Assembly: GCF_014529535.1 (NCBI RefSeq)
Contig: NW_023503608.1
Span: 2,914,001-2,978,000, forward strand
Length of the DNA: 64,000 nucleotides
Direction of reading: 5' to 3'
DNA from: Bradysia coprophila
Taxonomy: Eukaryota; Arthropoda; Insecta; Diptera; Sciaridae
Part shown: positions 34,952 to 46,577 of the stretch, one piece after another
How positions within the stretch are numbered: position 1 is the first letter of the stretch
Layout of the letters: every line of letters begins with the position of its first letter
Program-made: the position numbers and the translations under genes
Notes under the pieces: model-generated
Databases searched by the model: none
Told to the model about the DNA's origin: nothing
Seen by the model: only the letters and a program-made list of their open reading frames with translations

Positions 34952-36225
34952 AGCCCCGTACGACGTTCCTTTCAAATAAAACCAAAATTTCAAATAGCCC
35001 TAAAATTTTAATTTATTGAGTATAAATACACATAGGGCCTAGTATCGGCCTCAGTCTTGGCCTCAGTCCGAGGATCCAAATTTAATTTATTTTTCAACTA
35101 CATTCTATTCGGCCTTTGATTACCTTCCAAATGAAACAAAAATTACGAAAAACGGATGAAATTGGCTCGAGTTATATGTAAAATACACATAGGGCCCTAG
35201 TAGCGGCCTTAGTCCGAGGACCCAAATTTAATTTTTTTTCAACAACATTCTATTCGGCCTTTGATTACCTTCCAAATGAAACAAAAATTACGAAAAACGG
35301 ATGAAATTTGCTCGAGTTATATGTAAAATACACATAGGGCCCTAGTAGCGGCCTTAGTCCAAGGACCCAAATTTAATTTTTTTTTCAACAACATTCTATT
35401 CGCTGTTCGATTATCTTTCAAATGAAACAAAAATTACGAAAAACGGATGAAATTTACTCGAGTTGTATGTAAAATACGCATAGGGCCCTAGTAGCGGCCT
35501 TAGTCCGAGGACCCAAATTTAATTTTTTTTCAACAACATTCTATTCGGCCTTTGATTACCTTCCAAATGACACAAAAATTACGAAAAACGAATGAAATTT
35601 ACTCGAGTTCAATGTAAAATACACATAGGGCCCTAGTAGTGGCCTTAGTCCAAGGACCCAAATTTAATTTTTTTTCAACAACTTTCTATTCGGCGTTCGA
35701 TTACCTTCCAAATGAAACAAAAATTACGAAAAACGGATTAAATTTACTTGAGTTCTATGTAAAATACACATAGGGCCCTAGCAGCTTTTCACTTCTAAGG
35801 CCCTAACTCACGGTCCACTCACCCGATTTTAAAAAACTTTTTTTTCCTGGATTGGTATTAACAATACCTATCATTTGCCGTGTCATTTACATTTCCATCG
35901 TTTATTTTGCCATAAATATCACCAAAAGACCTTAAATCACTTAGGTGGCCCTAACTCACGAAGGGCCGACCCGAATATGCCCATCTTCGAACTTAGCCTC
36001 ACTATTTTGACTATCTTTCAGGGAAAAAAAAAATTTTTGAAATCGGATTTGATTTACTCAAGATATCGACGTGACGGACAGACGGACAGACGGACCAAAT
36101 TTTTATTGCGGATTCGTCATCTATGAACATAGGCAAACACTTTGCCCTTACCGTCTGCTTCGAATTCCATCAATTACACACGGCATCGTAATCCTATAAG
36201 CCCCTTCGTACTTCGTACGGGGCTA
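34952..36225. mobile_element. Element with short terminal inverted repeats and internal 146-bp minisatellite
   Basis: The left end AGCCCCGTACGA is mirrored by TCGTACGGGGCT at the right end (about 36214-36225). The interior holds an array of about 5.5 units of about 146 bp (35029-35800), then unique sequence with a GACGGACAGACGGACAGACG run near 36074. No coding sequence is seen. Class is uncertain; MITE-like or Helitron-like elements can carry such internal arrays. Confidence 0.65.
35029..35800. repeat. Minisatellite, period 145-146 bp, about 5.5 copies
   Basis: The word CACATAGGGC recurs at about 35029, 35186, 35331, 35477, 35621 and 35767. Each unit continues CCTAGTAGCGGCCTTAGTCC, ACCCAAATTTAATTTTTTTT, CAACAACATTCTATTCGG and ATTACGAAAAACGGATGAAA. 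Units differ by a few per cent. Confidence 0.9.
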
Positions 36226-36702
36226 AAAACGAATACTTTTCCGCCCAAATGTAGGCTACGAATTTGCAAAGGGATGATCGCTCTTAATGAACTTGAGCAA
36301 TGTTCAGATTGCCCGTCAGTACCCACGGCACTGCTCTCGTGTGAATTCGTTCCACTTTGTACGAATTTTACTAGCCGAAAAATTGCCAAAGCAAAGGACT
36401 TGAAAATGAATTCACCTTAGTCAGCCAAAAACGATTTGAAATAGACCCCTGATGTTTGTTCAATAGTAATTCGATTCGGATATCAGGGGTTATTTTAGTA
36501 AAAAAAAAGAAATGTTGACTTATGTCTGACGATTATGTGTGTTGTTAGCTTCTAAGGCTCCTAAGTCCATTAAAAGATCCTGGAATACGAACAATCGATA
36601 CTGCATTTCGAATTAAAGGAGGATCACGCACGCAATTATGGTTTATTCACACCACAGTGATTCATTCATAGCATAAAAACAAATGAGTTACATTGATTGT
36701 GT

Positions 36703-38738
36703 TTATTGATCTCCAGCTTCCAATTTAGAAGTTGTTTCAGCTCCTAATATACTCTGTTCCGTTGATGTATTAGCTTTGTCTCTTGACCATTCCGCCAAAT
36801 GCGCCTTCTTCCTATGCGCATACAAGTTTCCACTCGATCTGAACTTCTTATCACAGTACGGACATTCGTATAAATCTTCCCCGGTATGGCAGGCGATGTG
36901 CTCCTAGATGAGTGAAACATTACAAGCGATTAAATTTTCACCCGACTGCAGCGCACTTTGGATAAACGAATGTACCTTTAGTTTCTTCGCCGTCTGGAAT
37001 GCCTTATTGCAAAAGGTGCATTGATGATCTTTCTCGCCATGTACACTACGAATATGACCGGCTAATGAGTGTTTGCTCGGTACCTCTTTGTTACAAATTG
37101 GACAATTAACAGACTCGAAACTGGAATCGTGATATCGTTTTAGGTGAGCACGAAGACTGATTTCGTGTTTCAGCCTGTAAACAAATGCATCTGACAAATT
37201 TCCTTTTTACATCAATGTTCAGCCGCGGACTGGTCCATTGGTATTTTATGGGCATTAACCGAAAGGCTTTTTGATTTTTGTATGAACGCAGGGCATTCTA
37301 CAAATTTAAATCATCGCCCGAAGGCCAGTCCGGCTCTGTCAACGTTCCATTTCTTACCAAGCACCGCAGACATTGCATTGTACCTTCGGTGTTGTGGAAT
37401 GTTCGCAGAAGATGTGGTTTTGGAGAATTTGCTTAGTTTTGAATACGCGAGCGCATATCTCACAAACGTGCTCCAGCGAAAATTCATGAACGCCACGAAT
37501 ATGACATGACAGCAACAAACTTGACCGGAAGCTGAAAGCAAACAGAATTTACAATAAGAACATGGACCGGACAAACTGCAAAAAAGCTTACTTCTTGCCG
37601 CACTTTTCACACGGAAACTTTTCACCCGTTTTCGATTCGTGTTTACTTTTCATGTGCAGTCGCAAAAGAGACTCCCTTCCAAAACTACTCGAACATAAGC
37701 TACATTTATGGGCACGTGAATCCAGTGGTACGTGATTATCGATGTGATTTCTCAGCCTGAATTTATTTTGAAAGCGTTTGCCACACTGGTCACAACGGTA
37801 AGCGTCCGGATCGACATGATTTCGGATGTGGTTCAGAACCAAGTGACGACGATGAAATTTTTTCCCACAACACGTAAGGTATCCACTGATCTTGTGAACG
37901 CTGCGGTAATGTTGTCTTGCTCTCAATAGCGTTTCGAAGACGACATCATCATCCGTGCAAAGTTCGCATTTCATGCTGAACAGTTCACGGATTTGGGCGT
38001 CCTGTTTCTCTTTATCCGTTCGACTGTGCCAGTTGCAGGTTTTCCCTGCAATTTTCGATGGCTGTCTCACGTTTCTTGCTTTGGAATCGTCTCTAGCCTT
38101 TTCGTTTTTTGATTTAATCGAAGGATGTTCCTCATCTGAGACTGATGATTTGTCATCATCTAAAGGAAAGAAGGTAAAATGCAGGTGTAATACACAGAAC
38201 GAGAGCATAATTCATTGAGCTGAAAGTTACTTTCATCACAACTTTTATCGTCATTGTAATTGTTGCATTCCCAATTTTCTTCTTTGCTTATTGTAATATC
38301 AGTCGCCTGTGTGGATGGTTCTGTTTCTTCGTATTTCACCAAATTCAGATCCAAGTCCAATGATTCATCTCTCGGACAATTGTTTCGTTCTAACCTTGGT
38401 TCTTGCTTAATTAAACTATTGTTGGCCATGTCATTCGATCTGCAGTAATGTCCATGTCGGATCTCCACTTTCTTATAGAAATCGTGAAATGTTTTAGTTT
38501 GAATCCAACATATTTGGCACAGCCAGTCCGACATACAATCATTTTCATTTGCCTGTAGAATTGAAGGATAAGTGAGCAAATCACAAAAGAGAAATGCAAC
38601 GCCACCACGCACCAGAAACCAGAAATGTTTAGATAAAATCGAAGCAATTGTCACGTCTTGGAACTTTTCAGAAACTTTCACTAAATCGGCACTGGCTTCG
38701 ACACATAACCGACACAGTTGAGTTGAATTTAAATCCAT
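36703..38738 (-). CDS. ZF-E: ZAD-C2H2 zinc-finger protein
   Basis: Six exons: 38738-38613, 38552-38231, 38159-37592, 37531-37358, 37174-36976 and 36903-36703; 529 residues. ZAD begins NSTQLCRLC and continues in exon 2 with LCQICW and KTFHDFYKKVE. The acidic linker contains IKQEPRLER and TISKEENWE. Fingers include MKCELC, LTCCGKKFHRRHLVLNHIRNH, YRCDQC, HKCSLC, FPCEKC, VNCPIC, HQCTFC and YECPYC, about ten in all. Exon structure is that of ZF-A to ZF-D (no intron before finger 9), but the promoter shares the TTTGACAGTCCATCCAGG block of ZF-F onward, so it sits between the groups. The 183-bp intron 37175-37357 holds a GGCCAGTCCGGC-type insertion. The stop lies inside AATAAA. Confidence 0.92.
37218..37345. 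mobile_element. Small MITE-like insertion in a ZF-E intron
   Basis: CGCGGACTGGTCCATTGGTA (left) and AAGGCCAGTCCGGCTCTGTC (right) form a loose inverted pair. The host intron is about 130 bp longer than the same intron in other array members, which matches the insert length. Confidence 0.55.
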
Positions 38739-39131
38739 TTTTTGAAATTGAAATTCTTATTTACATTTAACATCAAAACAAATTCAGTTTGACAGTCCAT
38801 CCAGGTGGTGACAAAGCTTTCAGTTCGTAGGATTTGTAATAGATTCGCCATTCGGCATTGCGTTCAAAATGCCAAGGGCTGCAAGCGGGAAGACTAAATT
38901 TTTCCATTGCCCATAACTCCACATGGTTCCAGATTTGATTCAATGATTCAATTAAATTAAGAATTATTGGAAAGAACCGTACTTGGGAAGTAGCATCCAG
39001 ATACTAAAGAGGAAGAACGAAGAAGATGCAATAGAAACATATACAACCTTCATGCCATCTCGGTCAATAAGTTATTTATTTGTTGCCACCATTCACATCC
39101 TCCTAACTCATAACAAACAACTTTTCTTATT
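38739..39131. other. Spacer between ZF-E and ZF-F
   Basis: A compact spacer holding the ZF-E promoter side. The shared box TTTGACAG (about 38790) and a GGATTTGTAATAGATT variant of the upstream box (about 38830) are present. Nothing else is seen. Confidence 0.6.
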
Positions 39132-41009
39132 TTATTCATCATCTACCAATTTAGCTACTGCTTCGGTTTCATTAGCCTGCCGATCTCTTTCGGCTTTGGA
39201 CCTAGTACATTCTGCTACATGGGCCTTCTTCCGATGATTGTACATGTTCGCAATCGATTTGAACGTTCTATCGCAGTACGGACAACTGTACAAATCTTCA
39301 CCGGTGTGAAGTGCTGCTATGTGTTCCTACAGTATTGATTCGGTTTTAATTGACATGAAGTTCAGATGCATGTGCAATAACGTTACCTTTAGGATGTAAG
39401 CCTTTCTGAATGCTTTGTCGCAAAATGTGCACCTGAAAGAAAAATTAGGACACAAACTTGACCTTCAGTAATTCAGATTGTTGGAGCGAGTGTTGAACAG
39501 GAACTTACTGATGTTTTTTCTCGCTATGAGAACTTTGAACATGTGCGGACAACAATTTTTTGCTCTGTATCTTTTTCTTGCAAATCGGACAATTGTAAAC
39601 TTTCCCTTCCTGCTTTTCTTGGTGTATTTTTAAATGGTGCCGAAGATAACGCTGATGCTTCACCCTGAAAGGACATTTCATTTTTTCAACATCATACGTA
39701 TGCGACAAATTGACATCTCAATTCGTACCAAGTACCGCAAATGTTGCATTGAGCTTTGGTCAGCGGTGTTGTTGAATGTTCCAATTCTATGTGATATTTC
39801 AAATCGCTTTTACTTTTGAATGATCTACCGCATGCTTCACATATGTTATTTATAGGGGGGCCATGAACGGTTTTCAAGTGTCTGCTCAGTTTGGACCTTG
39901 TCGGAAAACTGAAATTAAATCAAAACAAAACCCTTGGGTCAAATGGAGAGCATGACAGACAATCTAGCTTACATTATGTCACACCGCTCGCAAGGAAATT
40001 TATCGCTCGTATCCGTGGAATGCTTTTCTCGAACGTGATAGTTCAGCATCGATGAAGATATGTAAGTTTTTGGACACAAGCTGCATTTATAGGCATGGGA
40101 GCGCTCGTGACATTTCATGTGAGCACTCAATATCTGTCTGTTTCTATAACTTTTACCACACTGGTCACATCGGTGTGCGTCTGGATTACCATGATACTGG
40201 ATATGGTCCAGTATTAAGGCGCGTTTGCGATACTTATTTCCACAGCAGATCAAATAGCCTTTTGTTTGGTGAACTTGGCGGTAATGTTTTCTCCCTTTTT
40301 TTAAAGTGTCGAATTCGACGTCACTGCAAATTTCGCATTTCATCGTAAAAAATTTGCGAATCTCTGCGTCCTGTTTCTCTATCTCAGATGAACTATGAAA
40401 ATATCTGCTAGGCTTATCAAGGGAAGGCTCGTTATCATTGTCAATGGTTTGCTCTCCTTCGCCTACAAAAAGAGGATTATGCTTCGGTACTGGTGTAAAG
40501 CTGTCGAGAACAGATACTTTGATCGCCGCTTTTCTCGTCGTCATCTTCATCACAACTGTTTTCCATGCATGGTGTCTCCGTTTCGTCAGTCTTCATTGTA
40601 ACATCCGTTTCTCTTTCGCAGTTATCTACAAAAAGAACAGCTTCCACCGCTCCCTCTATAGGACTGACACCTCGCTCTTGCTTTTTTTGATCAACCAAAA
40701 CGATTGAGTTGAAGTAATTCCCATGGCGCAACTCCAGTCGCTTGTAGAAATGGTGAAAGGTTTTCGTTTGGCTCCAACATATTTCACACACCCATTCCGG
40801 CATGTTGTCATCCTTATTAATCTACAGAATTGAAAAGGTGAACTCAGTTGACACCAAAGCAAGAAAATACCGCAAAGCCTCACCTGAAACCAGAAATGTT
40901 TGGCCAGAACAGAAGCAACGGTTGAGTCTTGATACGTTTCGAAAATGTTTACTAAACTGCCACTAGTTTCCAGACATAAACGGCAAAGTTGTGTCGAATT
41001 TGAATTCAT
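39132..41009 (-). CDS. ZF-F: ZAD-C2H2 zinc-finger protein
   Basis: Seven exons: 41009-40884, 40821-40518, 40462-39973, 39908-39729, 39664-39509, 39432-39387 and 39326-39132; 498 residues. First of the seven-exon group: a 46-bp exon carries most of finger 9 ([15 protein letters not shown]). [18 protein letters not shown], then CEICW. The acidic linker is rich in D and E. Fingers: [65 protein letters not shown] and YSCPYC. Finger 1 resembles ZF-H, finger 3 resembles ZF-G, and the finger 8 exon length (156 bp) matches ZF-I. The C-terminal tail ([16 protein letters not shown]) is its own. AATAAA overlaps the stop. Confidence 0.92.
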
Positions 41010-41059
41010 TTTATCGAAATTTGCAGCGGCATCAACAAATCAAAACAAAAACAATTCAG

Positions 41060-41112
41060 TTTGACAGTCAATCCAGGTGAACCACCTAGAAGTCGCAGAC
41101 TTTGTAGTAGAT
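41060..41112 (-). promoter_or_regulatory. Shared upstream module of array genes (ZF-F copy)
   Basis: CTGTCAAA (complement of 41060-41067) lies about 50 bp upstream of the ZF-F start codon and ATCTACTACAAA (complement of 41101-41112) about 95 bp upstream. The same two boxes precede ZF-G, ZF-H, ZF-J and ZF-K at similar distances. They may be core promoter or factor sites, or simply duplicated flank. Confidence 0.45.
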
Positions 41113-41215
41113 CTCAAATTTTGCTTTTTTGGTATAAAAACGAATTGCTCCTGGCATCTACACCGGAAATGAAATCACAGTAGACTCTATGTTTCTTTTG
41201 CAAGTTGTTTATTCA

Positions 41216-42206
41216 GTATCATGCCCGCACGTAAGCGGGCGTGACGCAACTCCACTATCAAAAATGTATTAACAAAAAATTTTTGAGGATGGCGGAGCAT
41301 ATTTACAGCAGCTTTTTGAGTTCTCCTCCTTAACTCCAACGACCCCCCTTAGATATTTGGAATCTAGGCATCAATACGAGTTCAACGAGCTATCACACGT
41401 TACTCCAGCTTCAAAATTGGCCGAGATATTGAACTTCAAAATATTGTATGAAAATAAGCAAAATCTCGAATTTTCATATAATGAAAATCGCCTACGTTAG
41501 TTAGTTAGTTACTTAGTTAGTTCCTATGGAAAAGTGGATCCAGCAACTCCTAAACGTTTCTATAGATTTTCCTGAAATTTTGGTTATAGGCTAATAATGG
41601 CCCAAAAATAAGAATGGAATTTTCAAAAGTTGGAAAAAACCCATATCTTGGGAGCTGGAGCTCCCCAAAGTCTCCATACAAGTGCCATATAAAAGCCAAT
41701 TTGTATGTATGTGTGTGTGTGTGTGTTAGAACTGTGGTAGATGGAAGGTTGGTTGCTTCGGCAAAGTATCACAGTTTTGGGAGTAAAGTAGGGCAGTATG
41801 TACAAAAACTGTAAAAATTTGGTCACTAAGATTAAGATTAAGATTTATCTCGGAAACTGTGGCAGATGGAAGGTTGGTTTCTTCGGCAAAGTCTTAGAGT
41901 TTTGGGAGTAGAATTGGACGGTTTTGGAGAAAAATGTCGCGAAGTTGCTATTTTCTGTTTCAATTAGGTTTTTAGAGCTATCTCTGTTGACGCGGCAGAT
42001 GAAGAATTGGTGTCTTCGGCAAAGTCTCAGAGTTTTGGGCAAATTTCTTGTTGCAAAATTTTCTTTCACAAATTTTTTGAGTCAATTTTTTGTTGATAAA
42101 ACTTTTGCGTACGACGCACAATACGTCACCCTCAGCGATATCAGTTATTTTGTAAGTAAGATAAAGGACTTGCGTCACATTTACCCTTTAAGGGTTTTTT
42201 GACTGA
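41216..42206. mobile_element. Insertion between ZF-F and ZF-G
   Basis: The flanks TTATTCAGTATC and AATGCTACGAGCAGTGC are contiguous in a related spacer near 53195-53215, so about 990 bp were inserted here. The insert starts ATGCCCGCACGTAAGCGGGC, carries TTAGTTAGTTACTTAGTTAG (about 41500), a TG run at 41702-41727 and three diverged repeats of about 110-125 bp. It ends TTACCCTTTAAGGGTTTTTT. No open frame of note. Confidence 0.6.
41728..42050. repeat. Diverged tandem repeat, about 110-125 bp, three copies
   Basis: Three blocks share GGCAGATGGAAGGTTGGTTT, CTTCGGCAAAGTCT and AGAGTTTTGGG with small changes, starting near 41735, 41858 and 41985. A (TG)n run lies immediately before the first. Confidence 0.7.
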
Positions 42207-42504
42207 TCAATGCTACGAGCAGTGCTATGAAAAAATCTTAGACGGTCAGTAGAAAGCCTTCACTGAATCTCTTGAATACTTTTGTGCACGAGACCACCAT
42301 TTTTAGTTGCTGTTTGTTAACACTTAGGATTTCGAAGTAAACTTTAAAATTATTTCAGATCGCAGCGCTGATTGAAGTAAAAGTCGGGCAGGGTACACTT
42401 CACTGAAGTATTACTTCAGTCAAAGCACGACAGTTTTGCTCTGTCGTGGTCAAAGTCATTGTTTTGCTTCGCAACAATCATCATCATAGGCTGTGTTGCT
42501 AAAT

Positions 42505-44389
42505 TTATTCATCAACCACTGCTTTAGCTGTTGTTTCAGTTTCGCTAGGTGCTATTTGCTTGATTCTTTCCTTTTCTTCTTTGTCTCTGGTCCATTCTTC
42601 TAGATGCGCCTTTTTCCGATGTGAATACATGTTCGCATTCGATTTGAACGACTTATCGCAGTACGGACAACTGTACAAATCTTCACCAGTGTGAAGGGCT
42701 ATGTGTTCCTACAAACAGGGCATTCAAATTGATTCGGGAAGGAGTTCAGATGACTGATTAATTTACCTTCAAATTTTTCGGTGTCTTGAATGCTTTCTCG
42801 CAATATGTACACCTGAAACGCTTAGAATGTGAACCTGATCTTTACAAACAGTTCGATAGAGAGATTGCTTACTGATGTTTTCTTTCGCCATGAGCATTTC
42901 GAATATGAACGGCCAGCAATCGCTTGCTCTGCACCTTTTTCTTACAAATCGGACAGTTGAGAACTTTCCCTTTCTGAGCTTCCTGCACTTCCTGATGCAT
43001 TTTTAAATGGTGCCGAAGATAACGCTGATGCTTCACCCTGAAAGGACATTTCATTTGTTCAACATCATACGTATGCGACAAATTGACATCTCAATTCGTA
43101 CCAAGTACCGCAAATGTAGCATTGAGCTTTGGGCAGCGGTGTTGTTGAATGTTCCAATTCTATGTGGTATTTCAAATCGTTTTTACTTTTGAATGATCTA
43201 CCGCATGCTTCACATATGTTATTTATAGGGGGGCCATGAACGGTTTTCAAGTGTCTCGTCAGTTTGTACCTTGTCGGAAAACTGAAATTAAATTATAACA
43301 AAGAAACGGTGGGTCAAATAGAGAGCATGACAGACAATCTAGCTTACATTATGTCACACCGCTCGCAAGGAAATTTATCACTCATGTCCGTGGAATGTTT
43401 TTCTCGAACGTGATAGTTCAGCATCGATGAAGATATGTAAGTTTTTGGACACAAGCTGCATTTATAGGAACTTCCGTGACATTTCATGTGAGTACTCAAT
43501 ATCTTTCTGTTTCTATAACTTTTACCACACTGGTCACATCGGTGTGCGTCTGGATTACCGTGATACTGGATATGGTCCAGTATTAAGGAGCGTTTGTGAT
43601 ACTTATTTCCACAGCAGATCAAATAACCAATTGTTTTGTGCACTTGACGATAATGGTTTCTCACAGTTGCTAAAGTGTCGAATTCGACGTCACTGCAAAT
43701 TTCGCATTTCATCGTGAAATATTTGCGAATCTTTGCGTCCTGCCGCTCTATATCAGATGGACTGAGTGAGATATATCTTTTAGGCTTATCAGGGGAAGAC
43801 GTGTCAACATCGTCAGAGGTTTGCTCTGCTTCAGCTTCACCTACAAAAAAAGAGGATTATGGTTCGGTACTGACGTAAAGCTGTCGAAAACAAATACATT
43901 GAGAGCCCCTATTATAGTCATCATCTTCATCACAACTGTTTTCCATGCTTGGTGTCTGCGTGTCGTCAGTCTTTATTGTAACATCCGTTTCTCCTTCACA
44001 GTTATCTACAAAAAGTAAAGCTTCCACCGCTGCCTCCAAAGGACTGACACCTCGCTCTTGCTTTATTTTATCAACCAAAACGATTGAGTTGAAGTAACTC
44101 TGATGTAGTAACTCCAGTCGCTTGTAGAAACGATGAAATGTTTTCGTTTGGCTCCAACATATTTCACACACCCATTCCGGCATGTTGTCATCCTTATTAA
44201 TCTACAGAATTGAAAAGGTGAACTCAGTTGACACCAAAGCAAGAAAATACCGCAAAGCCTCACCTGAAACCAGAAATGTTTGGCCAGAACAGAAGCAACG
44301 GTTGAGTCTTGAAACGTTTCGAAAATGTTTACTAAACTGCCACTAGTTTCCAGACATAAACGGCAAAGTTGTGTCGAATTTGAATTCAT
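42505..44389 (-). CDS. ZF-G: ZAD-C2H2 zinc-finger protein
   Basis: Seven exons: 44389-44264, 44201-43898, 43840-43348, 43281-43102, 43037-42873, 42812-42767 and 42708-42505; 505 residues. ZAD is nearly identical to ZF-F and the promoter too. The start of exon 3 ([15 protein letters not shown]) differs from all other copies. Finger 1 reads [15 protein letters not shown] (as ZF-I); fingers 2 and 3 read as ZF-F ([21 protein letters not shown]). Finger 4 lost a few residues before it (GSSYKCSLC). The finger 8 exon is 165 bp with the [10 protein letters not shown] insert (as ZF-H). The C-terminus matches ZF-H and ZF-I. The stop overlaps AATAAA. Its 3' flank is almost identical to that of ZF-I. Confidence 0.92.
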
Positions 44390-44539
44390 TTTATCGAAAT
44401 TTGCAGCGGCATCAACACATTAAATCAAAACAAAAACAATTCAGTTTGACAGTCGACAGTCCATCCAGATGTACCACCTAGAAGTCGCAGGATTTGTAGT
44501 AGATCTCAAATTTTGCTTTTTGGGTATAAAAACGGCATC

Positions 44540-44870
44540 GAATTAAAGTGATATCCTGAAAAATGTTTTTGATATCTTGAAAAAAGATTTTTGATATCCT
44601 GCCGGCATGATACACAAAAAAATAAATTTTGATACCTTAAAAAGATAATTTTGATATCTTGAAAAATGTGATGTGATCTCCCAAAATTGATATCCCCAAA
44701 AATGATTATGATTCACCGAAATTCGAAATTGATACCCAGCAAAAGGAATTCTGATATCTACGAAAAAGGAATTGATGACCCGGAAAAAGAAGTGTGATAT
44801 CACCAAAAGATATTTTGATAACCCAAAAAAAAAGAAAGTGGTTTCATGGAAAAGGAAGTGTTATATTCAT
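44540..44870. repeat. Degenerate GATATC(C/T)TGAAAAA repeat
   Basis: TTTTGATATCTTGAAAAA-like words recur about every 20-30 bp with heavy variation. Very similar words (GACATCAAAATTATTTGTTT, complement type) occur at 46600-46800, on the far side of the nested insertions. Confidence 0.7.
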
Positions 44871-44973
44871 AAAAATGAAAATGGTAACGCGGAAAAATAA
44901 ATTCGATTTTCTCGAAATAGAAATTTATAATCAGGAAGAGGTGTCTATTAGAGTGCTATTTGCAGTATATAGA

Positions 44974-45047
44974 CTGAAGTAGCCGCCAGATTTCTCGCCA
45001 TTTCGTTTTCGTTTTTTTTTTTGGCGAGAAAACTGGCGGTTACTTCA
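44974..45047. repeat. Perfect-stem hairpin
   Basis: TGAAGTAGCCGCCAGATTTC, then TCGCCA, is mirrored by TGGCGAGAAAACTGGCGGTT, then ACTTCA, across a loop of about 20 bases. It has the look of a small transposon end pair. Confidence 0.75.
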
Positions 45048-45170
45048 GCCATCGGACTAAATTAGTCCCCAGTTTTGTCGTCAAAGAGCTTTTTTGAAAC
45101 TGGGAGCCAGTCTATAATTTGGTTCTATAAATTTAAATTTTATATAACACAAATGACACAATCCAATCAT

Positions 45171-45742
45171 TTATTAGACGATGCGAGAGAAAAAAAAATT
45201 AACTCCTTCGCTTCGCTCCGGGGGGGCAATGGGCCGGATCGCTCGGCGTGTTAAAACGCTTCTTATGTGCAATGAAAATTGGTATTTATTTCGTAAAAAG
45301 ATGAATTCTGTAGGGACGAACTAAACTCCTTTACGTTACATTTCGTAAAAGGATGAATTCCCTAGGAACGAACTTAACGCTTTTACGGCGAGAAGACTTA
45401 CACAAACTAATTATTAGACGATGCGAGAGAAAAAAAAAATGAACTCCTAAGTTACCGACACCGTTCCGGCGCCCGGCTCGCATTGCGGCCCTCCGCTTCG
45501 CTCCGGGGCAATGGGCCGGATCGCTCGGCGTGTTAAAACGCTTTTTATGTGCAATGAAAATTGGTATTCATTTCGTAAAAAGATGAATTCTGTAGGGACG
45601 AACTAAACTCCTTTACGTTGCATTTCGTAAAAGGATGAATTCCCTAGGAACGAACTTAACGCTTTTACGGCGAGAAGACTTACACAGACTAAATATTAGA
45701 CGATGCGAGAGAAAAAAAGTTAACTCCTAAGTTACCGACACC
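45171..45742. repeat. Tandem 240-282-bp unit, two copies plus partial third
   Basis: Each unit begins TATTAGACGATGCGAGAGAA and includes GGGGCAATGGGCCGGATCGC, TCGGCGTGTTAAAACGCTT, GAATTCTGTAGGGACGAAC and CTTTTACGGCGAGAAGACTT. Units start at 45171, 45411 and 45693. Unit 2 carries extra GC-rich sequence absent from unit 1. Confidence 0.85.
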
Positions 45743-45946
45743 TGGTAAGTGTTTCCAGTTACGCACACGGAATTTTGAAAACCATCACATTTTCTGTTTC
45801 TGTGTTTTAAGTGTCTGATTTCTCCATATAAAAATAGGAGAGCGCGATAGGCGTGTATGAAAATTATTTTTCCATGATATTAAATTTATTATTTAAGGAC
45901 CACGTTCTGTCAGTCTTTGTAACTTCTTTGGTTTGGTTTTGGCGAT

Positions 45947-46090
45947 GGGTCCCGCACTGGATTTGCAACTCCTTTTGCAACTATTTTTTCACATGCAACT
46001 CTTTTGCGACTCTTTATTTTTGCGTGTAACTCTTTTGCAACTCTTTTTTTCAGAATGTAACTCTATGCAACTCTTTTCAGTGCGGGACCC
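45947..46090. mobile_element. 144-bp element with perfect 13-bp terminal inverted repeats
   Basis: GGGTCCCGCACTG at the left and CAGTGCGGGACCC at the right. The interior is a run of TGCAACTCTTTT-like words. It is probably a non-autonomous element. Confidence 0.7.
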
Positions 46091-46189
46091 CTCGGGGCTT
46101 GGTCTCATTTTCTCATCTGTGATGTAAAAAAAAAATATTGTCTGGTTATCTTTATTTGTTTCGGACATCAAATTTATTTGTTTCAGCAA

Positions 46190-46577
46190 AAGCAAAAGTT
46201 GACCGATTTTTAAACGTCGGATTCGTTCGTTACATCCGCCGTTTATACAATGACAACAAATGAATGAGCGTGATATGGATTTTTATTGTGCGCGAAATTT
46301 TTGAAAACGCAAATGATTTTTGTGGAAATTTTTTTATTTATATTTTTTAAGGTATTTCAGGTTTTAGGTATTTAGAGTGATATATATTTGATCACCCTAA
46401 ATACCTAAAACCTGAAATACCTTAAAAAAAAAAAAAAAAAAATCCACAAAAATCATTTGCGTTTTCAAAAATTTCGCGCACAATAAAAATCCATATCACC
46501 CTCATTCATTTGTTGTCATTGTATAAACGGCGGATGTAAGGAACGAATCCAATGTTTAAAAATCGGTCAACTTTTGC
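46190..46577. mobile_element. Foldback element, 388 bp, near-perfect palindrome
   Basis: The left arm starts GCAAAAGTTGACCGATTTTT and the right arm ends with its inverse at AAAAATCGGTCAACTTTTGC. Arms match over about 180 bp, including TGCGTTTTCAAAAATTTCGC and ATACCTAAAACCTGAAATAC, around a loop of about 20 bases. Arm identity is high, so it is young. Confidence 0.88.

Larger units (their letters stand above)
33366..36702. other. Spacer between the ionotropic receptor and ZF-E
   Basis: Contains the receptor promoter side, a decayed zinc-finger gene (33925-34226), a foldback (34468-34764) and an element with an internal minisatellite (34952-36225). From 36226 to 36702 I see only the 3' flank of ZF-E. 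Confidence 0.6.
41010..42504. other. Spacer between ZF-F and ZF-G
   Basis: Holds the ZF-F promoter module (41060-41112) and a flank word shared with other spacers (ACACCGGAAATGAAATCACA, about 41160). An insertion of about 990 bp follows (41216-42206); its flanks rejoin as ATTCAGTATC/AATGCTACGAGCAG by comparison with 53195. The rest is ZF-G 3' flank. Confidence 0.6.

Noticed and set aside
35029-35800. Possible CRISPR-like array from regular repeats
   Set aside because: Units of 146 bp are contiguous without unique spacers and the genome is eukaryotic; this is a minisatellite.
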